Shown in pieces: positions 9,681 to 18,833 of a stretch of DNA of 64,000 nucleotides. The DNA lies in contig NC_012691.1 of assembly GCF_000023065.1 (NCBI RefSeq), positions 2,028,501 to 2,092,500 of the forward strand, in the 5' to 3' direction. This stretch comes from Tolumonas auensis DSM 9187. GTDB taxonomy: Bacteria; Pseudomonadota; Gammaproteobacteria; Enterobacterales; Aeromonadaceae. Position 1 is the first letter of the stretch, and every line of letters starts with the position of its first letter. A program made the translations under genes and the position numbers. The notes beneath the pieces are model-generated. The model made no database searches and had not been told where the DNA came from. It saw only the letters and a program-made list of their open reading frames with translations.

Positions 9681-10332
9681 AACCCAATATAACCATTTAC
9701 CTGCGTTTGAGCGGGTCGCCAGCCTGTTGCGTGATGAACTGATTGCCGGTCAATTACACGCAGGGCAAACTCTGGTGGAAATGGATCTGGCCGAGCGGTT
9801 AGAGGCATCCCGCAATACAGTGCGCGAAGCTTTACGGCAACTACTCTGCGAAGGGCTTGTCACCTATCAACGCAACAAAGGTGTGACGGTCCGAATGATG
9901 GAACGCAGTGACATCAAGGATATCTATGTCATTCGCCGTACGCTGGAATTACAGGCCATCAGTGGTGGACGCTATATCAAACAGGAAGCCCTCGCCCGCA
10001 TGTTATCTGCCATTGAAACGGTCGAATCTGCCTCCCGTGATGACGACTGGGCAACCGCTGCCACCTACAGTCTGCGTTTTCATCAGACAATCGTTTCAAT
10101 TCTTGGCAGTCGCCGGTTCGACAGTTTCTTTGCCAGCATCATGGCGCAACTACGTCTGCTGTTTGCCTCCGCCCCCGACGAAAAGTTTTTCCAGCAGCCG
10201 TGGGTAGAGCGCGACCGTGCCATTTATCAGTTTCTGCAAGCCAGCCAGCGGGATGACGCCGTGCAGTTGCTTTCTCAATACCTGGACAATTCAGAACAGG
10301 CCTTACTCAAACTGTTCGCTACCAAGGAGTAA
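9664..10332 (+). CDS. GntR-family regulator, FCD type
   Basis: A 222-residue regulator. The N-terminal winged helix covers about residues 12-80 ([19 protein letters not shown] is the recognition part). The rest is an FCD ligand-binding domain with a metal-binding-type helix region ([17 protein letters not shown]). It lies inside the ABC/DUF1989 operon, overlapping the transporter gene, and is likely to bind the FadR-type operator at 7203-7213. The inducer is probably the imported compound. Confidence 0.88.
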   Translation: MSQQPETQYNHLPAFERVASLLRDELIAGQLHAGQTLVEMDLAERLEASRNTVREALRQLLCEGLVTYQRNKGVTVRMMERSDIKDIYVIRRTLELQAISGGRYIKQEALARMLSAIETVESASRDDDWATAATYSLRFHQTIVSILGSRRFDSFFASIMAQLRLLFASAPDEKFFQQPWVERDRAIYQFLQASQRDDAVQLLSQYLDNSEQALLKLFATKE

Positions 10333-10334
10333 TC

Positions 10335-11207
10335 ATGACCAAATTCTATCCGGCCGCTTATCAGGCCAACAAAGGTTCTGCATTAGATGTGAACCGCGAC
10401 TTCTATCAGAAAATTGCTGACGCCACCGACAAGCGCGAGCTGGTACAGTCGATTCACGTGCCAATCCGTACTGGTCAGGCATGGACGGTTCCAGCCGGTC
10501 ACGTCTTCCGTATTGTTGCCAAAGAAGGTGCACAGGTGGGTGATCTGAATATGTGGAACCTGCACAACCCGCGCGAGCGCATGTGGGCATCCCGTACCCG
10601 TCAGTTACAGGGCGCACATGTTTCTACTTATGATCGTCTGTGGTCAAACCTGCCGTTCTTGCGCCCGATTGCGACTATTACCGCAGACAGTCTGGCCGAT
10701 TATGGTGTCGATGAGCATGGTGGCCGGGTGCATGACCTGCTGGGTACCCGTTGCGATCCATACGTCAACAAACTGCTGACCGGTGAAGATTTTGACTTCC
10801 ACTGTCACTCAAATCTGACCCGCGCCATCATGCCGTATGGCCTGACAGAGTTTGATGTACACGATGTGCTGAACGTCTTCCAGTGCACGGGGCTCAACAG
10901 CGACGATATGTACTTCATGAAGGCTTGCCCGGCGAAGAAAGGCGATTATCTGGAATTCTTTGCTGAAATCGACCTGCTGTGTGCCATCTCGACCTGCCCC
11001 GGTGGTGATCTGTCTGTTCATCTCTGGGGGCCGGAAGCAGAAGACCCACTGAAAGTCTGCCGTCCGCTGGGCATTGAGATCTACAAAGTGAACGAGAGTC
11101 TGCTGGAAGGTTGGGAGCAACCGAAATCACCCGATTACAAGGGCAATCACGGTATGCCATTCCCGAGATGGGAAGATCATCCGGATGCGAAAAAAGCCTG
11201 TCGCTAA
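10335..11207 (+). CDS. DUF1989 (urea carboxylase-associated) family protein
   Basis: A 290-residue protein of the DUF1989 family (VGDLNMWNLHNPRERMWASR and a Cys/His-rich middle containing FDFHCHSNLTRAIMPYG). Characterised members with this domain are the CgdA/CgdB subunits of carboxyguanidine deiminase, which work with urea/guanidine carboxylase. Here there is a single, longer copy and no carboxylase next to it. Its neighbours are an amino-acid-type ABC importer and an FCD regulator, so it may deaminate or hydrolyse an imported nitrogen compound. The start follows AAGGAG, two bases after the GntR stop. Confidence 0.85.
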   Translation: MTKFYPAAYQANKGSALDVNRDFYQKIADATDKRELVQSIHVPIRTGQAWTVPAGHVFRIVAKEGAQVGDLNMWNLHNPRERMWASRTRQLQGAHVSTYDRLWSNLPFLRPIATITADSLADYGVDEHGGRVHDLLGTRCDPYVNKLLTGEDFDFHCHSNLTRAIMPYGLTEFDVHDVLNVFQCTGLNSDDMYFMKACPAKKGDYLEFFAEIDLLCAISTCPGGDLSVHLWGPEAEDPLKVCRPLGIEIYKVNESLLEGWEQPKSPDYKGNHGMPFPRWEDHPDAKKACR

Positions 11208-11262
11208 CATATGGCAAATGCAGACCAGCTCTTTCCTGTTCTGCATTTATAAAAGTGTCTTT

Positions 11263-11284
11263 AAACCGGCCCTGAGGCCGGTTT
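11263..11284. terminator. terminator between convergent genes
   Basis: AAACCGGCC-CTGA-GGCCGGTTT is a perfect 9-bp hairpin between the DUF1989 gene and the protease gene, which point towards each other; it can serve both. Confidence 0.8.
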
Positions 11285-11294
11285 GTGGTTTACT

Positions 11295-12806
11295 TTACAG
11301 GTACGGGTACGGGCACGTCTCGATATAGCCAGCATCACCATCAAGCGATGATTCAGGTGTGAGACTCTCGAGCTGAGCTCCCTGGAAAACACATTCCGCT
11401 GAAGTATCAACCAGTTTTGGCCCGGCCATGCCTGGTGAAGAGGTATACCCCCACGAATTAACCGATATTATCGGGCCATCGCCGGTCTTCAGATCCATCT
11501 TCTGCACCCAGGGCCCTCCTGATGCACCGCCGGATAGTCCGCAGCTGGGCAACCACCAGTTGACACTGCCGGTAGTGGTCATGTCTTCAGCGCAATACAT
11601 AAAATTTGGATCTGCATTGTAGGAATATCCCAGCGCATGAGTGAAATCCGGGCTGGTTGCGCCTGCAGAGCCATCATTAACGCTGATGGTCGTAAAGTTC
11701 ACGACCATTGATCCTGCTGCTAAATCGAGTGCATCCGGAGAAGCAGGTGCCCCTTGATGGGCAGCGCTGTCAGGGACAACGTAATAGGCATAGTCCCACG
11801 CGATGTTGTCGGGGAAAGTGCGGGTCGTCCAGTTAATATCAACCACGCCAACAGATGGCATCCAGCAGCCAAGAAGATCATTACTGCAGTTCAGATCGGT
11901 CTTAGTACCGCTTCCGGCCTGATTCGGAATAAACATGACATTCCTTGCAAACGCTTTGTTGGCATCGTCGTAGACACAATGCGCGGCAGTAATAATAATG
12001 GAGCGTCCGGAAATACCCTCTGTGGCAACGGTGCCGGAGCAGACATAACCAACCCAGCTTGTGCGCCGCTTGTTGCCCGGCATTTCAAAATAAATGCGGC
12101 CCGCAGCATTCTGTACCACACCGCCGTCTGACCATACTGCATTGGTGACAGTATCCACTGTGCCAACACCACTGCCAGTATCAACTATAAAACTGACAAC
12201 ACTGGATGAGCCGGTATTTCCCCCTTTTCTCGCACCATCCTTGGCTGTGACCTGCCAATTCCAGTCACCAGAACTGAATCCTGTGAGGGTAATAGCCCAT
12301 TCATCGCCGCTGGTATGAGTCGCGCTGAACGACTGAGCAGTCCCGTTATCCGGCCAAACCTTAAAGGAAACCGATGAAACACCGCTTGGATCGGTAATCA
12401 GTGCAGAAAATTTCTGGGTATTCCCAATGGTGACCCCACTCCCGGGAATCATACCGGTGATACTCGGCGGAGTGCTGTCAGTTGTTCCACCAGGTTTGCC
12501 GAAGGGTGTGGGAGCATTCTGATGAGCACCTGCTTGTGCCGCAACACTATGACCATAAGGTTCAAGCCTGCCATCAGGAAACTTCATATAGCCAAGTCCC
12601 CGTGAGTCGATCGCAAGGTCGCGGGGAATAGCTGCCGCTATACGTTCCGGAGTCCAGTGCTCAACAACGCGTGCCTTATCCGGGTCCATGGTTTTAACAG
12701 GCTGAGCCATCGAACTGGAAGAAAACAATACGGTCAATATACCGACCAGTACCACAATCCAGTAGCCAAAGTTGGCTGGAGCCCGATGCGTTTCTATGGT
12801 TTTCAT
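11295..12806 (-). CDS. secreted trypsin-like serine protease with N-terminal Ig-like region
   Basis: A 503-residue exported protein. Residues 1-35 form a signal peptide ending SSSMAQ. A linker and an Ig-like domain (about 108-210, starting STPPSITGMIPGSG) follow. The protease domain runs from about 220 to the end, with all three catalytic positions visible: His in IIITAAHCVYDD, Asp in AWDYAYYVV and Ser in GGASGGPWV. Several cysteines suggest disulphides. The gene stands alone, with a GGAGTATATGCG leader before the ATG. It is probably an extracellular or periplasmic peptidase; no substrate can be inferred. Confidence 0.88.
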   Translation of the reverse strand: MKTIETHRAPANFGYWIVVLVGILTVLFSSSSMAQPVKTMDPDKARVVEHWTPERIAAAIPRDLAIDSRGLGYMKFPDGRLEPYGHSVAAQAGAHQNAPTPFGKPGGTTDSTPPSITGMIPGSGVTIGNTQKFSALITDPSGVSSVSFKVWPDNGTAQSFSATHTSGDEWAITLTGFSSGDWNWQVTAKDGARKGGNTGSSSVVSFIVDTGSGVGTVDTVTNAVWSDGGVVQNAAGRIYFEMPGNKRRTSWVGYVCSGTVATEGISGRSIIITAAHCVYDDANKAFARNVMFIPNQAGSGTKTDLNCSNDLLGCWMPSVGVVDINWTTRTFPDNIAWDYAYYVVPDSAAHQGAPASPDALDLAAGSMVVNFTTISVNDGSAGATSPDFTHALGYSYNADPNFMYCAEDMTTTGSVNWWLPSCGLSGGASGGPWVQKMDLKTGDGPIISVNSWGYTSSPGMAGPKLVDTSAECVFQGAQLESLTPESSLDGDAGYIETCPYPYL

Positions 12807-12970
12807 CGCATATACTCCTACGGAATTCGCCGTGATAGAGGCGACTACTTAATCATCAAGGGAAAATACAGATAGAGTGGTGTTTTGAGCTCAAAACATA
12901 AAGTTGAGCTCACTTTATTAAGGATAGTTGAGTTAGTTGAAATTATCCGATAACGGGATCGAACGATTAT

Positions 12971-13876
12971 TCATGCTTTTAATGCGATCCCTTTTCTGTT
13001 CCTGATTTGTTCAGGTTTGAAAAACATTGCTGCATTCCCCAGAAGGATTAAACATAAACCAGCGATAGCGTTCCAATGCCAGATATAACCTTCAAAGAAG
13101 GTTGAAACGGTTAATGCCACCAGCGGGAACAACAATGTTGCATAGGCTGCATGGCTGGCACCAATCCTGCCAACAAGAATGAAATAAGCGCCGAATCCAA
13201 TCACAGAACCAAATACACTCAGATACAAAAGAGAACTCAAGTATTGGAATGATAATTCAGGCGAGAAATCGTACCCCAGCGACAGAGCTAGCAACCCCAT
13301 TACTAAAGTGCCATATAACATTCCCCAGGCATTCGTAGACATGACATCCCTGCCTTCCTTTTGATGTTTCGCGCTGATCATATTTCCTATAGAAAAACAG
13401 TACGTACCTAATACACTCAAACCAATACCGTAAAATACGGACGAATTCTGTTCGATCAGTTTCAAATCTTGCCAAAAGAGTAAAAGAACCCCGATGAGAC
13501 CTAACGGCGCAGCAACCATAATGTTTTTTGTGATCGGTTGTCGGAAATAAAGCCATCCATTCACAGCATTAAAAATCATGGCCATAGAAAAGATCACAGA
13601 TTCCAATCCACTCGAGATCCAGGTAACAGCATGATAAAAACAAAAGAAATTTAAACCGAATACTGTGATCCCCTGAAGAAAACAAAGCAAATGTCCTTTA
13701 TGACCAATAGCCTTCAATCGTTTGGAAAAAAATAAACCTGCCATGAGCAAAAAGGATGCGCAAGCAAATCGCCAAAAAATAGAAACTTCCGCTGCAACCA
13801 TCCCATGTTGCATCTTGATCGCGATCCAGGTAGTTCCCCAAATTAAAACAACAGCGATATACAACAAGCTATTCAT
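12971..13876 (-). CDS. DMT-superfamily (EamA) transporter
   Basis: A 301-residue membrane protein with ten predicted helices and two EamA repeats (an opening VVLIWGTTWIAIK; the second repeat has GMLYGTLVMGLLAL). Members export amino acids or metabolites. It is divergent from an AraC regulator (13995-14855), with about 118 bases between the starts, and that regulator probably controls it. Substrate unknown. Confidence 0.88.
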   Translation of the reverse strand: MNSLLYIAVVLIWGTTWIAIKMQHGMVAAEVSIFWRFACASFLLMAGLFFSKRLKAIGHKGHLLCFLQGITVFGLNFFCFYHAVTWISSGLESVIFSMAMIFNAVNGWLYFRQPITKNIMVAAPLGLIGVLLLFWQDLKLIEQNSSVFYGIGLSVLGTYCFSIGNMISAKHQKEGRDVMSTNAWGMLYGTLVMGLLALSLGYDFSPELSFQYLSSLLYLSVFGSVIGFGAYFILVGRIGASHAAYATLLFPLVALTVSTFFEGYIWHWNAIAGLCLILLGNAAMFFKPEQIRNRKGIALKA

Positions 13877-13994
13877 CCGGATATTCCTTGATTAAACTCA
13901 CTGGCATGCAGTATGTAAGATCCATTGATTTGATACTGTCAGTTTCCTGCGGTTGATATCAGGATATTGCAGTTATTTCATTAAGACAGCGGTT

Positions 13995-14855
13995 ATGTAC
14001 GAAGCAATTGAAGTTTTACAGCACCATAAAGCCAAACTTGAAAAATCAGTCACACTGAATAATGGTGTTCAACTTGCACTTTGGCGAAATAGTCATGCCC
14101 GCGTCAATTTTGAGAACACCCAACATCATACTTTCAGTATGTATGTGGAAGATGGTTACGAGTCTTACCACAAACGTTCTGATGGCTGGTTCAACGGTGG
14201 TGAGCCGGGTCGATTCTGTCTGCTACCCAAAGAAAGTATCAGTAGCTGGGATATCCGGGGTAATCTCCGATTTATTCATTTTTATTGTTCCGATGAACAT
14301 CTGATTCAACTAGCAGAACAGACATGGGATAAATCCCTCACCTCGCTTCGCCTTGATGAAAAAGTGTTTATTGGTGACAACCAGTTACAGCTGATTTACA
14401 AAAACTTCCTGCTGGAACCGGAATGGAACGACCCGGCAAGCAAAATGATGCAAAGCTCTGCCTCGACCATGGTAATGCTTCATTTACTCCAGAAATACTC
14501 GCATTTAAATTGGAAACTCCCCAAATTTAAAGGCGGGCTAGCACCACATGTCCTAAACAGGATAAAAGAACTGATCAGAGCAAGCCTCGCGGATGAGCTT
14601 TCTTTATCGATTCTGGCTCATGAAGCCAAACTTAGCGAATATCACTTTGCCCGCATGTTTAAAGACTGCGTCGGCTTGTCGCCGCATCAATATGTAATGA
14701 TCTGTCGGCTTGAACATGCTGCAAAATTGCTAAAAGACACACCGCTCTCTGTAATTGAGATAGCGGTTAGTTGCGGATTTAACTCAGCCAGTCATTTTGC
14801 ACAGCAGTTCAAAACCAAATATGGCGTTACACCAACCCGTTACCGACTTGGCTGA
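13995..14855 (+). CDS. AraC-family regulator, probable regulator of the DMT exporter
   Basis: A 286-residue protein with an N-terminal cupin-like sensor and a C-terminal AraC double helix-turn-helix (first: LSILAHEAKLSEYHFARMFK; second: VIEIAVSCGFNSASHFAQQF, ending YGVTPTRYR). I prefer the ATG at 13995; an upstream in-frame start at 13953 adds 14 residues. It is divergent from the EamA exporter. Confidence 0.88.
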   Translation: MYEAIEVLQHHKAKLEKSVTLNNGVQLALWRNSHARVNFENTQHHTFSMYVEDGYESYHKRSDGWFNGGEPGRFCLLPKESISSWDIRGNLRFIHFYCSDEHLIQLAEQTWDKSLTSLRLDEKVFIGDNQLQLIYKNFLLEPEWNDPASKMMQSSASTMVMLHLLQKYSHLNWKLPKFKGGLAPHVLNRIKELIRASLADELSLSILAHEAKLSEYHFARMFKDCVGLSPHQYVMICRLEHAAKLLKDTPLSVIEIAVSCGFNSASHFAQQFKTKYGVTPTRYRLG

Positions 14856-15091
14856 TAAAATCAAGCCGTGCAATGATAGCAGTTCCAACCAAACGATTGC
14901 CTTCCATCAACCGTTTAGCGAAAATCAATTTGCAGACGAATCATTTTGTTGATCTCTATGCTGTCGATGGGTTTGCTAATGCAGCACTCGCGAGTAGTTA
15001 CTTCAATTGAATTTCCACGGAACCCAATCGCAGTTGTTGCTGGCGAGGGGAGCTTGTGGGTACAACATTTCGTGTCATAGAGGAGCGACAA

Positions 15092-15481
15092 ATGAAAAGA
15101 ATTTTGGCCTTGGCGATCTTGTTATCAGGAGGTTTACTTGGTGGTGTTGGTTCAACTTTTGCAGCAACCGATGAGCAATGCGTTAGTGACTGCCTCAGCG
15201 CCATGCGACAATGCCAGGGCGATAAACCTGAAATTGATGAGAACTGCGCAAGCGAGAGCAGAGCATGTGCTGCAGGCTGTACAAACAGCGACGAAGGAAA
15301 GACCTACAGTTTCTACTGCCGAATGGAGGCCCTGACTGAGAATGGTCCTGTCATCAATGATGGCACGTGCGTAGGAAATTCGGGCGAGACATATGATGCG
15401 CAACTTTCTGGTTGTCAACGCGAGTTCGCTCCCTCAGGTATTAGCGCAATAAGCTACTCTGTGGATTGCACCCCTAACTAG
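15092..15481 (+). CDS. cysteine-rich secreted protein, unknown
   Basis: A 129-residue protein with a clear signal peptide (MKR, then a hydrophobic run, GSTFA as cleavage context near residue 24). The mature part has ten cysteines, spaced in a CxxxC-like start (EQCVSDCLSAMRQC) and then singly, which suggests five disulphides. The ATG at 15092 follows GAGGAGCG and is preferred to an upstream one at 15056. I do not recognise a family. It stands alone, flanked by 236 bases of non-coding DNA upstream. Confidence 0.65.
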   Translation: MKRILALAILLSGGLLGGVGSTFAATDEQCVSDCLSAMRQCQGDKPEIDENCASESRACAAGCTNSDEGKTYSFYCRMEALTENGPVINDGTCVGNSGETYDAQLSGCQREFAPSGISAISYSVDCTPN

Positions 15482-15613
15482 AAAGATGGTTAGCTATTTG
15501 TCGCCTCTCATAACCAGAGAGGCATCAATGGAAAAAACACCTCTGTTTTGCAGAACAGATCGCAGAGGACTGACTGAGTAAGCAGAGAGTATCCCCTGCT
15601 TATTTGCGCAAAA

Positions 15614-16855
15614 TCATTTCAGATGTTTATCTGATTTACGTTTTTTGTCCCGCTTCACATCCACGGTCACAAACACAGGTTTCCGGGCACAAGCTCTGGA
15701 TAATGAAGCAGATATGGCGTCTTTCAGAAAGGACAGATCATCCCATAAATCAGGCATATTCAGATGATCGGAGATCGTATCCGCCATCTGTTCCAGAATA
15801 GCAGCTGGCCTGATAATTTTTAAATCCCGCCCGAACCGGATCAACCCGTCATAATCAGGGAATGCATGACTCTTATTCAGCTTCAAGGCCAACTCTTTAT
15901 CATGTGTCGGGTAGCAAGTGGTGTTGACCACATCATACATCGGGGATAATTTCAGCTCCGGTGTATGAGCAGTAACAGAATAAAGCAGTGCAAAATTTTT
16001 CAGATGCGCATCGCCGTTTCCGACCAGACAGCTAAAGGCCACATAACGAAAATATCGTTCTACTTCTGATTGATCCTGCGTGAACAAGCTGACAATTTTT
16101 GCCCCCATTTCATAGGAACCAATGTATTTCTGTTCACTTTGTTTACCCGCTAATACACAGAAATCCTCCATGCCGAGGCGCTCGCTCCCTGCCAAATCAA
16201 AGCGTTCCATAATAAACAATTCTTTGTTATCAGACAGGTAAAACTCCGGCACAGCAATGCCACAAGCTTTTGCCATGCTCATGCACAGATATTCATTTTC
16301 CGGTAAGTGCGGATATTCGACATCGCCTGTTTTGGCGATCAGGTTCGGGAATAACACAGAACCTTTGATATCAGCATTCAACATGACTTTAGGCTGGACA
16401 CCTGACACTGAGGTATTTAGCAGATATTTATCAAGCAGGTATTCAAAAGCACTGCCTTTTTCATTCCACTTGAGTAAATCTTCCAGCTTTTCCGGTGTTG
16501 GTTTAGGCAGAACTAACCCGCTTTGATAGCTTAACGCACCAATCCCGGCATCTTGCTGTAAAGCGAGAAACAACATGTCGGATACTTTTCCGACATAGCG
16601 AAGCAATCGTTCAGCAATGCGGTGACGAACATAGCCTTCCGGAATGTTCATTTCAAAGATGGGAAACAACCGCCCATTGTTATAAAACCGCTGATTCTGC
16701 GGTTGCATCGTAACCGATACAGGCAAACTATCCGCACTATCATAGGCATAATGATAACTGCCCTTTTCGAAGAGCAAATGACCTGATTTTTTGTCTGCGA
16801 TACAAATATCCAGCTCAGAGAGCCTCTGTGGGAGAGTCCTCAGGTCAGTCATCAT
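15614..16855 (-). CDS. hipA: HipA-family serine/threonine kinase toxin
   Basis: A 413-residue HipA protein. Features are the Gly-rich loop (TSVSGVQPK, with the autophosphorylated-Ser region), the hinge (IMERFDL), the catalytic loop (NGDAHLKNFALLY) and the metal-binding Asp (LSPMYDVVN). In E. coli, HipA phosphorylates glutamyl-tRNA synthetase and induces dormancy. The start overlaps the end of hipB by 11 bases (ATGATGACTGA), giving translational coupling. The C-terminal tail is very basic (KRDKKRKSDK). Confidence 0.93.
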   Translation of the reverse strand: MMTDLRTLPQRLSELDICIADKKSGHLLFEKGSYHYAYDSADSLPVSVTMQPQNQRFYNNGRLFPIFEMNIPEGYVRHRIAERLLRYVGKVSDMLFLALQQDAGIGALSYQSGLVLPKPTPEKLEDLLKWNEKGSAFEYLLDKYLLNTSVSGVQPKVMLNADIKGSVLFPNLIAKTGDVEYPHLPENEYLCMSMAKACGIAVPEFYLSDNKELFIMERFDLAGSERLGMEDFCVLAGKQSEQKYIGSYEMGAKIVSLFTQDQSEVERYFRYVAFSCLVGNGDAHLKNFALLYSVTAHTPELKLSPMYDVVNTTCYPTHDKELALKLNKSHAFPDYDGLIRFGRDLKIIRPAAILEQMADTISDHLNMPDLWDDLSFLKDAISASLSRACARKPVFVTVDVKRDKKRKSDKHLK

Positions 16856-17096
16856 TAAATATGTCTTCCAATTGTCCGAACTGAGGAATATGCGTTTTAT
16901 TGACGCTCAGTTCTAAACCTAACACCGACAGATAAGCCACTAAAGACTTCAGGCTACCGGTAAAGCGTCCCCGTTCGATCATTGAAATGACAGGACGAGC
17001 CAGATTCGCACGGATTGCAGCATCTGCTTGTGTCCAGCCTTTCGCTTTGCGCTGCTCTGCGCATTGTTTTCCTATTTCAGGCATACCTTGCAGCAT
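16845..17096 (-). CDS. hipB: HipB-family antitoxin
   Basis: An 83-residue XRE-type helix-turn-helix protein (WTQADAAIRANLARPVISMIERGR). It binds HipA and represses the operon. I choose the ATG at 17096 with a GGTGG ribosome site; an upstream GTG at 17126 would place the coding region across an operator and is unlikely. Two identical 18-bp palindromes lie directly upstream. Confidence 0.9.
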   Translation of the reverse strand: MLQGMPEIGKQCAEQRKAKGWTQADAAIRANLARPVISMIERGRFTGSLKSLVAYLSVLGLELSVNKTHIPQFGQLEDIFNDD

Positions 17097-17107
17097 AAGA
17101 CCACCAA

Positions 17108-17125
17108 TGTATTTATATAAATACA
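17108..17125. promoter_or_regulatory. HipB operator, proximal
   Basis: TGTATTTATATAAATACA is a perfect 18-bp palindrome 11 bases before the hipB start codon. An identical copy lies 40 bases further upstream, i.e. about four helical turns, on the same face of the DNA. Confidence 0.8.
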
Positions 17126-17147
17126 CTTTAGCCTAAAAATGCATATT

Positions 17148-17165
17148 TGTATTTATATAAATACA
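17148..17165. promoter_or_regulatory. HipB operator, distal
   Basis: This is the second identical copy of the 18-bp palindrome TGTATTTATATAAATACA, centred 40 bp from the first. Paired operators are typical of hipBA loci, where HipB dimers bend the promoter. Confidence 0.8.
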
Positions 17166-17284
17166 ATACAACAGATTACATACTTAGCCCATATTATGTG
17201 ATATTCGCATTATTGTATAAGTTGCGAATACTTCTCTTTTTCCTATTTTTCAATAAGTTAAGCAACAGAGATGCGGCTTTCTAG

Positions 17285-17452
17285 CCGGCCGCTTCAACCG
17301 TTGGGTTACTGACCGACAGCTCTAAATTTGGGCGTATTTTCCCGAATGCCCTCAGCCCGATGGAGCTCATTCATCAAGTGATCACCGATCACGAACTGCC
17401 AGCAATCCATAAAGACGATTTGTCTACAAAAGTAAAATTAACGCTGATCTAA
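17285..17452 (+). pseudogene. C-terminal remnant of a DeoR-family regulator
   Basis: From 17285 to the TAA at 17450 the plus strand encodes about 55 residues including LLTDSSKFGRIFPNALSP and HQVITDHELP. The TDSSKFGR...ITDH pattern is the C-terminal effector domain of DeoR/SrlR-type regulators, and the intact srlR next door carries the matching TDSSKFGRKTPN...ITDH. There is no start, no helix-turn-helix, and a stop at 17282, so only the tail survives. It is on the strand opposite srlR. Confidence 0.65.
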
Positions 17453-17462
17453 CTACTGTTTA

Positions 17463-17499
17463 AAACCGCCGATTGCTTTTCAACAGCAAGAAGCGGTTT
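17463..17499 (-). terminator. terminator of the srl operon
   Basis: AAACCGC and GCGGTTT form an outer stem with an inner TTGCT/AGCAA stem. Read on the minus strand it lies about 30 bases after the srlR stop and is followed by a T-rich stretch. Confidence 0.65.
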
Positions 17500-17527
17500 G
17501 ATGATCGAGGGATAGATCGACAGATCA

Positions 17528-18292
17528 CTAAACCAGCAAGACCTGAATACCGCGCTGCTCCAGTGCGGTTTTATCAGCTTCACTGATACCATGATCGGTG
17601 ATCACGATGTCGATCTTGTCAATCGGCACCACCACGTTCGGCGTTTTACGGCCAAACTTGCTGGAATCTGTCACCACAATGATCTGCTTCGCTGCCTGAC
17701 ACATGGCCTGACTCACCTGATACGCTTCAATGAAGGTGGTCGTGCCCTGCTCAATATCAAAACCATCAGCACCGATAAACAGCTTATCAAAGGAAAAAGC
17801 GCGGAACGCCTGTTCGGCCAACCCGCCGTGAAACGAGGCGGAACGTTTACGGTAGGTGCCGCCCGGCATCAGCAAATTCATGTTGCTGTCACGCGCCACC
17901 ACTTCATTTATGATATGCAGGCTGTTGGTCATCACCGTTAAGGCTACCCGCTCAACCAGCCAGGGCACCATCTGCAGCGTGGTACTACCGTTATCCAGAA
18001 TGATCGATTCGCCATCGTGCACCAGCGAAGCCGCTTTCGCGCCGATGCGCTGCTTGATGTTCTGATTGAGTGCTGTTTTCTCGTCGATCGTGCGGTCTTC
18101 AGTGATCGGCTGGGTAACCGCTTCAGCCCCGCCATAACGGCGTGTCACCTGATGTGACTGTTCCAGTTGACGCAGATCGCTACGTATGGTGGCACCGGTA
18201 ATATTAAAGTGGGTAGCCAGATCATTGACCGACGTTCTGCCCTGTTCACGCAGATAACGTACTAACATTTCCCGACGAATTTCAACGCTCAT
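17528..18292 (-). CDS. srlR: sorbitol operon repressor, DeoR family
   Basis: A 254-residue DeoR regulator with an N-terminal helix-turn-helix (LATHFNITGATIRSDLRQLE) and a sugar-phosphate-sensing C-terminal domain (GSTTLQMVPWL, TNSLHIINE, MPGGTYRKRSASFHGG, TDSSKFGRKTPNVV). These blocks match E. coli SrlR/GutR closely. It is the last gene of srlAEBDMR, the same order as in E. coli, and should repress the operon in the absence of sorbitol phosphate. Confidence 0.93.
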   Translation of the reverse strand: MSVEIRREMLVRYLREQGRTSVNDLATHFNITGATIRSDLRQLEQSHQVTRRYGGAEAVTQPITEDRTIDEKTALNQNIKQRIGAKAASLVHDGESIILDNGSTTLQMVPWLVERVALTVMTNSLHIINEVVARDSNMNLLMPGGTYRKRSASFHGGLAEQAFRAFSFDKLFIGADGFDIEQGTTTFIEAYQVSQAMCQAAKQIIVVTDSSKFGRKTPNVVVPIDKIDIVITDHGISEADKTALEQRGIQVLLV

Positions 18293-18371
18293 ATCAGACT
18301 CTCTATGCCAATCTATTACTAATAAGATACATGGAGATTTTCAAAATGAAAGAATTAAAACAACCACATTA

Positions 18372-18728
18372 TCACTTTGTTGATAAGGCGCAAGATACAG
18401 CTTCACGCACGGATGGTTCCAGTTCGGCGACCATGCGATCGGATAATGGAATACGTGCATGGATCAACGCAGACAATGGCGTAGGACGAGCAAAAATAGT
18501 CAATCCTTTCATGATACTGGCATCAACGATCACATTATTAGCATCATGCGCTAGAACGACTAACGTTTTGGGTTTCCAGCGGGAGGACGTTTTGCCGATT
18601 TTCACCACACCTTTCAGACTCATCGCCTGCAGCATGCGGTTGAAGGCACGCATTTGCAAAAAACCGGTTGCGATCTGTAAACTCCAGGCGATAACCGCAC
18701 AAACAATCAGTATGTATGTCGCATCCAT
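18372..18728 (-). CDS. srlM: sorbitol operon activator
   Basis: A 118-residue GutM/SrlM-family protein with one N-terminal membrane segment (YILIVCAVIAWSLQIATGF) and a cytosolic part (MRAFNRML, GKTSSRWKPKTLVVLA). In E. coli it is a co-activator of the glucitol operon. It lies between srlD and srlR. Confidence 0.9.
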   Translation of the reverse strand: MDATYILIVCAVIAWSLQIATGFLQMRAFNRMLQAMSLKGVVKIGKTSSRWKPKTLVVLAHDANNVIVDASIMKGLTIFARPTPLSALIHARIPLSDRMVAELEPSVREAVSCALSTK

Positions 18729-18833
18729 CTTTCACCTCGTATATGGAAAAAAGGCAGTGTAAAAACACTGCCAACATAACAGGCATCCTCAGGAGCTAAA
18801 CCGGGACCCTATTTACCCTGAACGCAATAAAAC

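Noticed and set aside
14856-15091. Integron cassette attC site upstream of the cysteine-rich gene
   Set aside because: Core-like AACCAAAC and CCGTTTAG words are present, but I cannot fold a proper attC hairpin and no integron integrase is seen.
18331-18762. 143-codon plus-strand frame over srlM
   Set aside because: Antisense shadow of the well-supported srlM gene.
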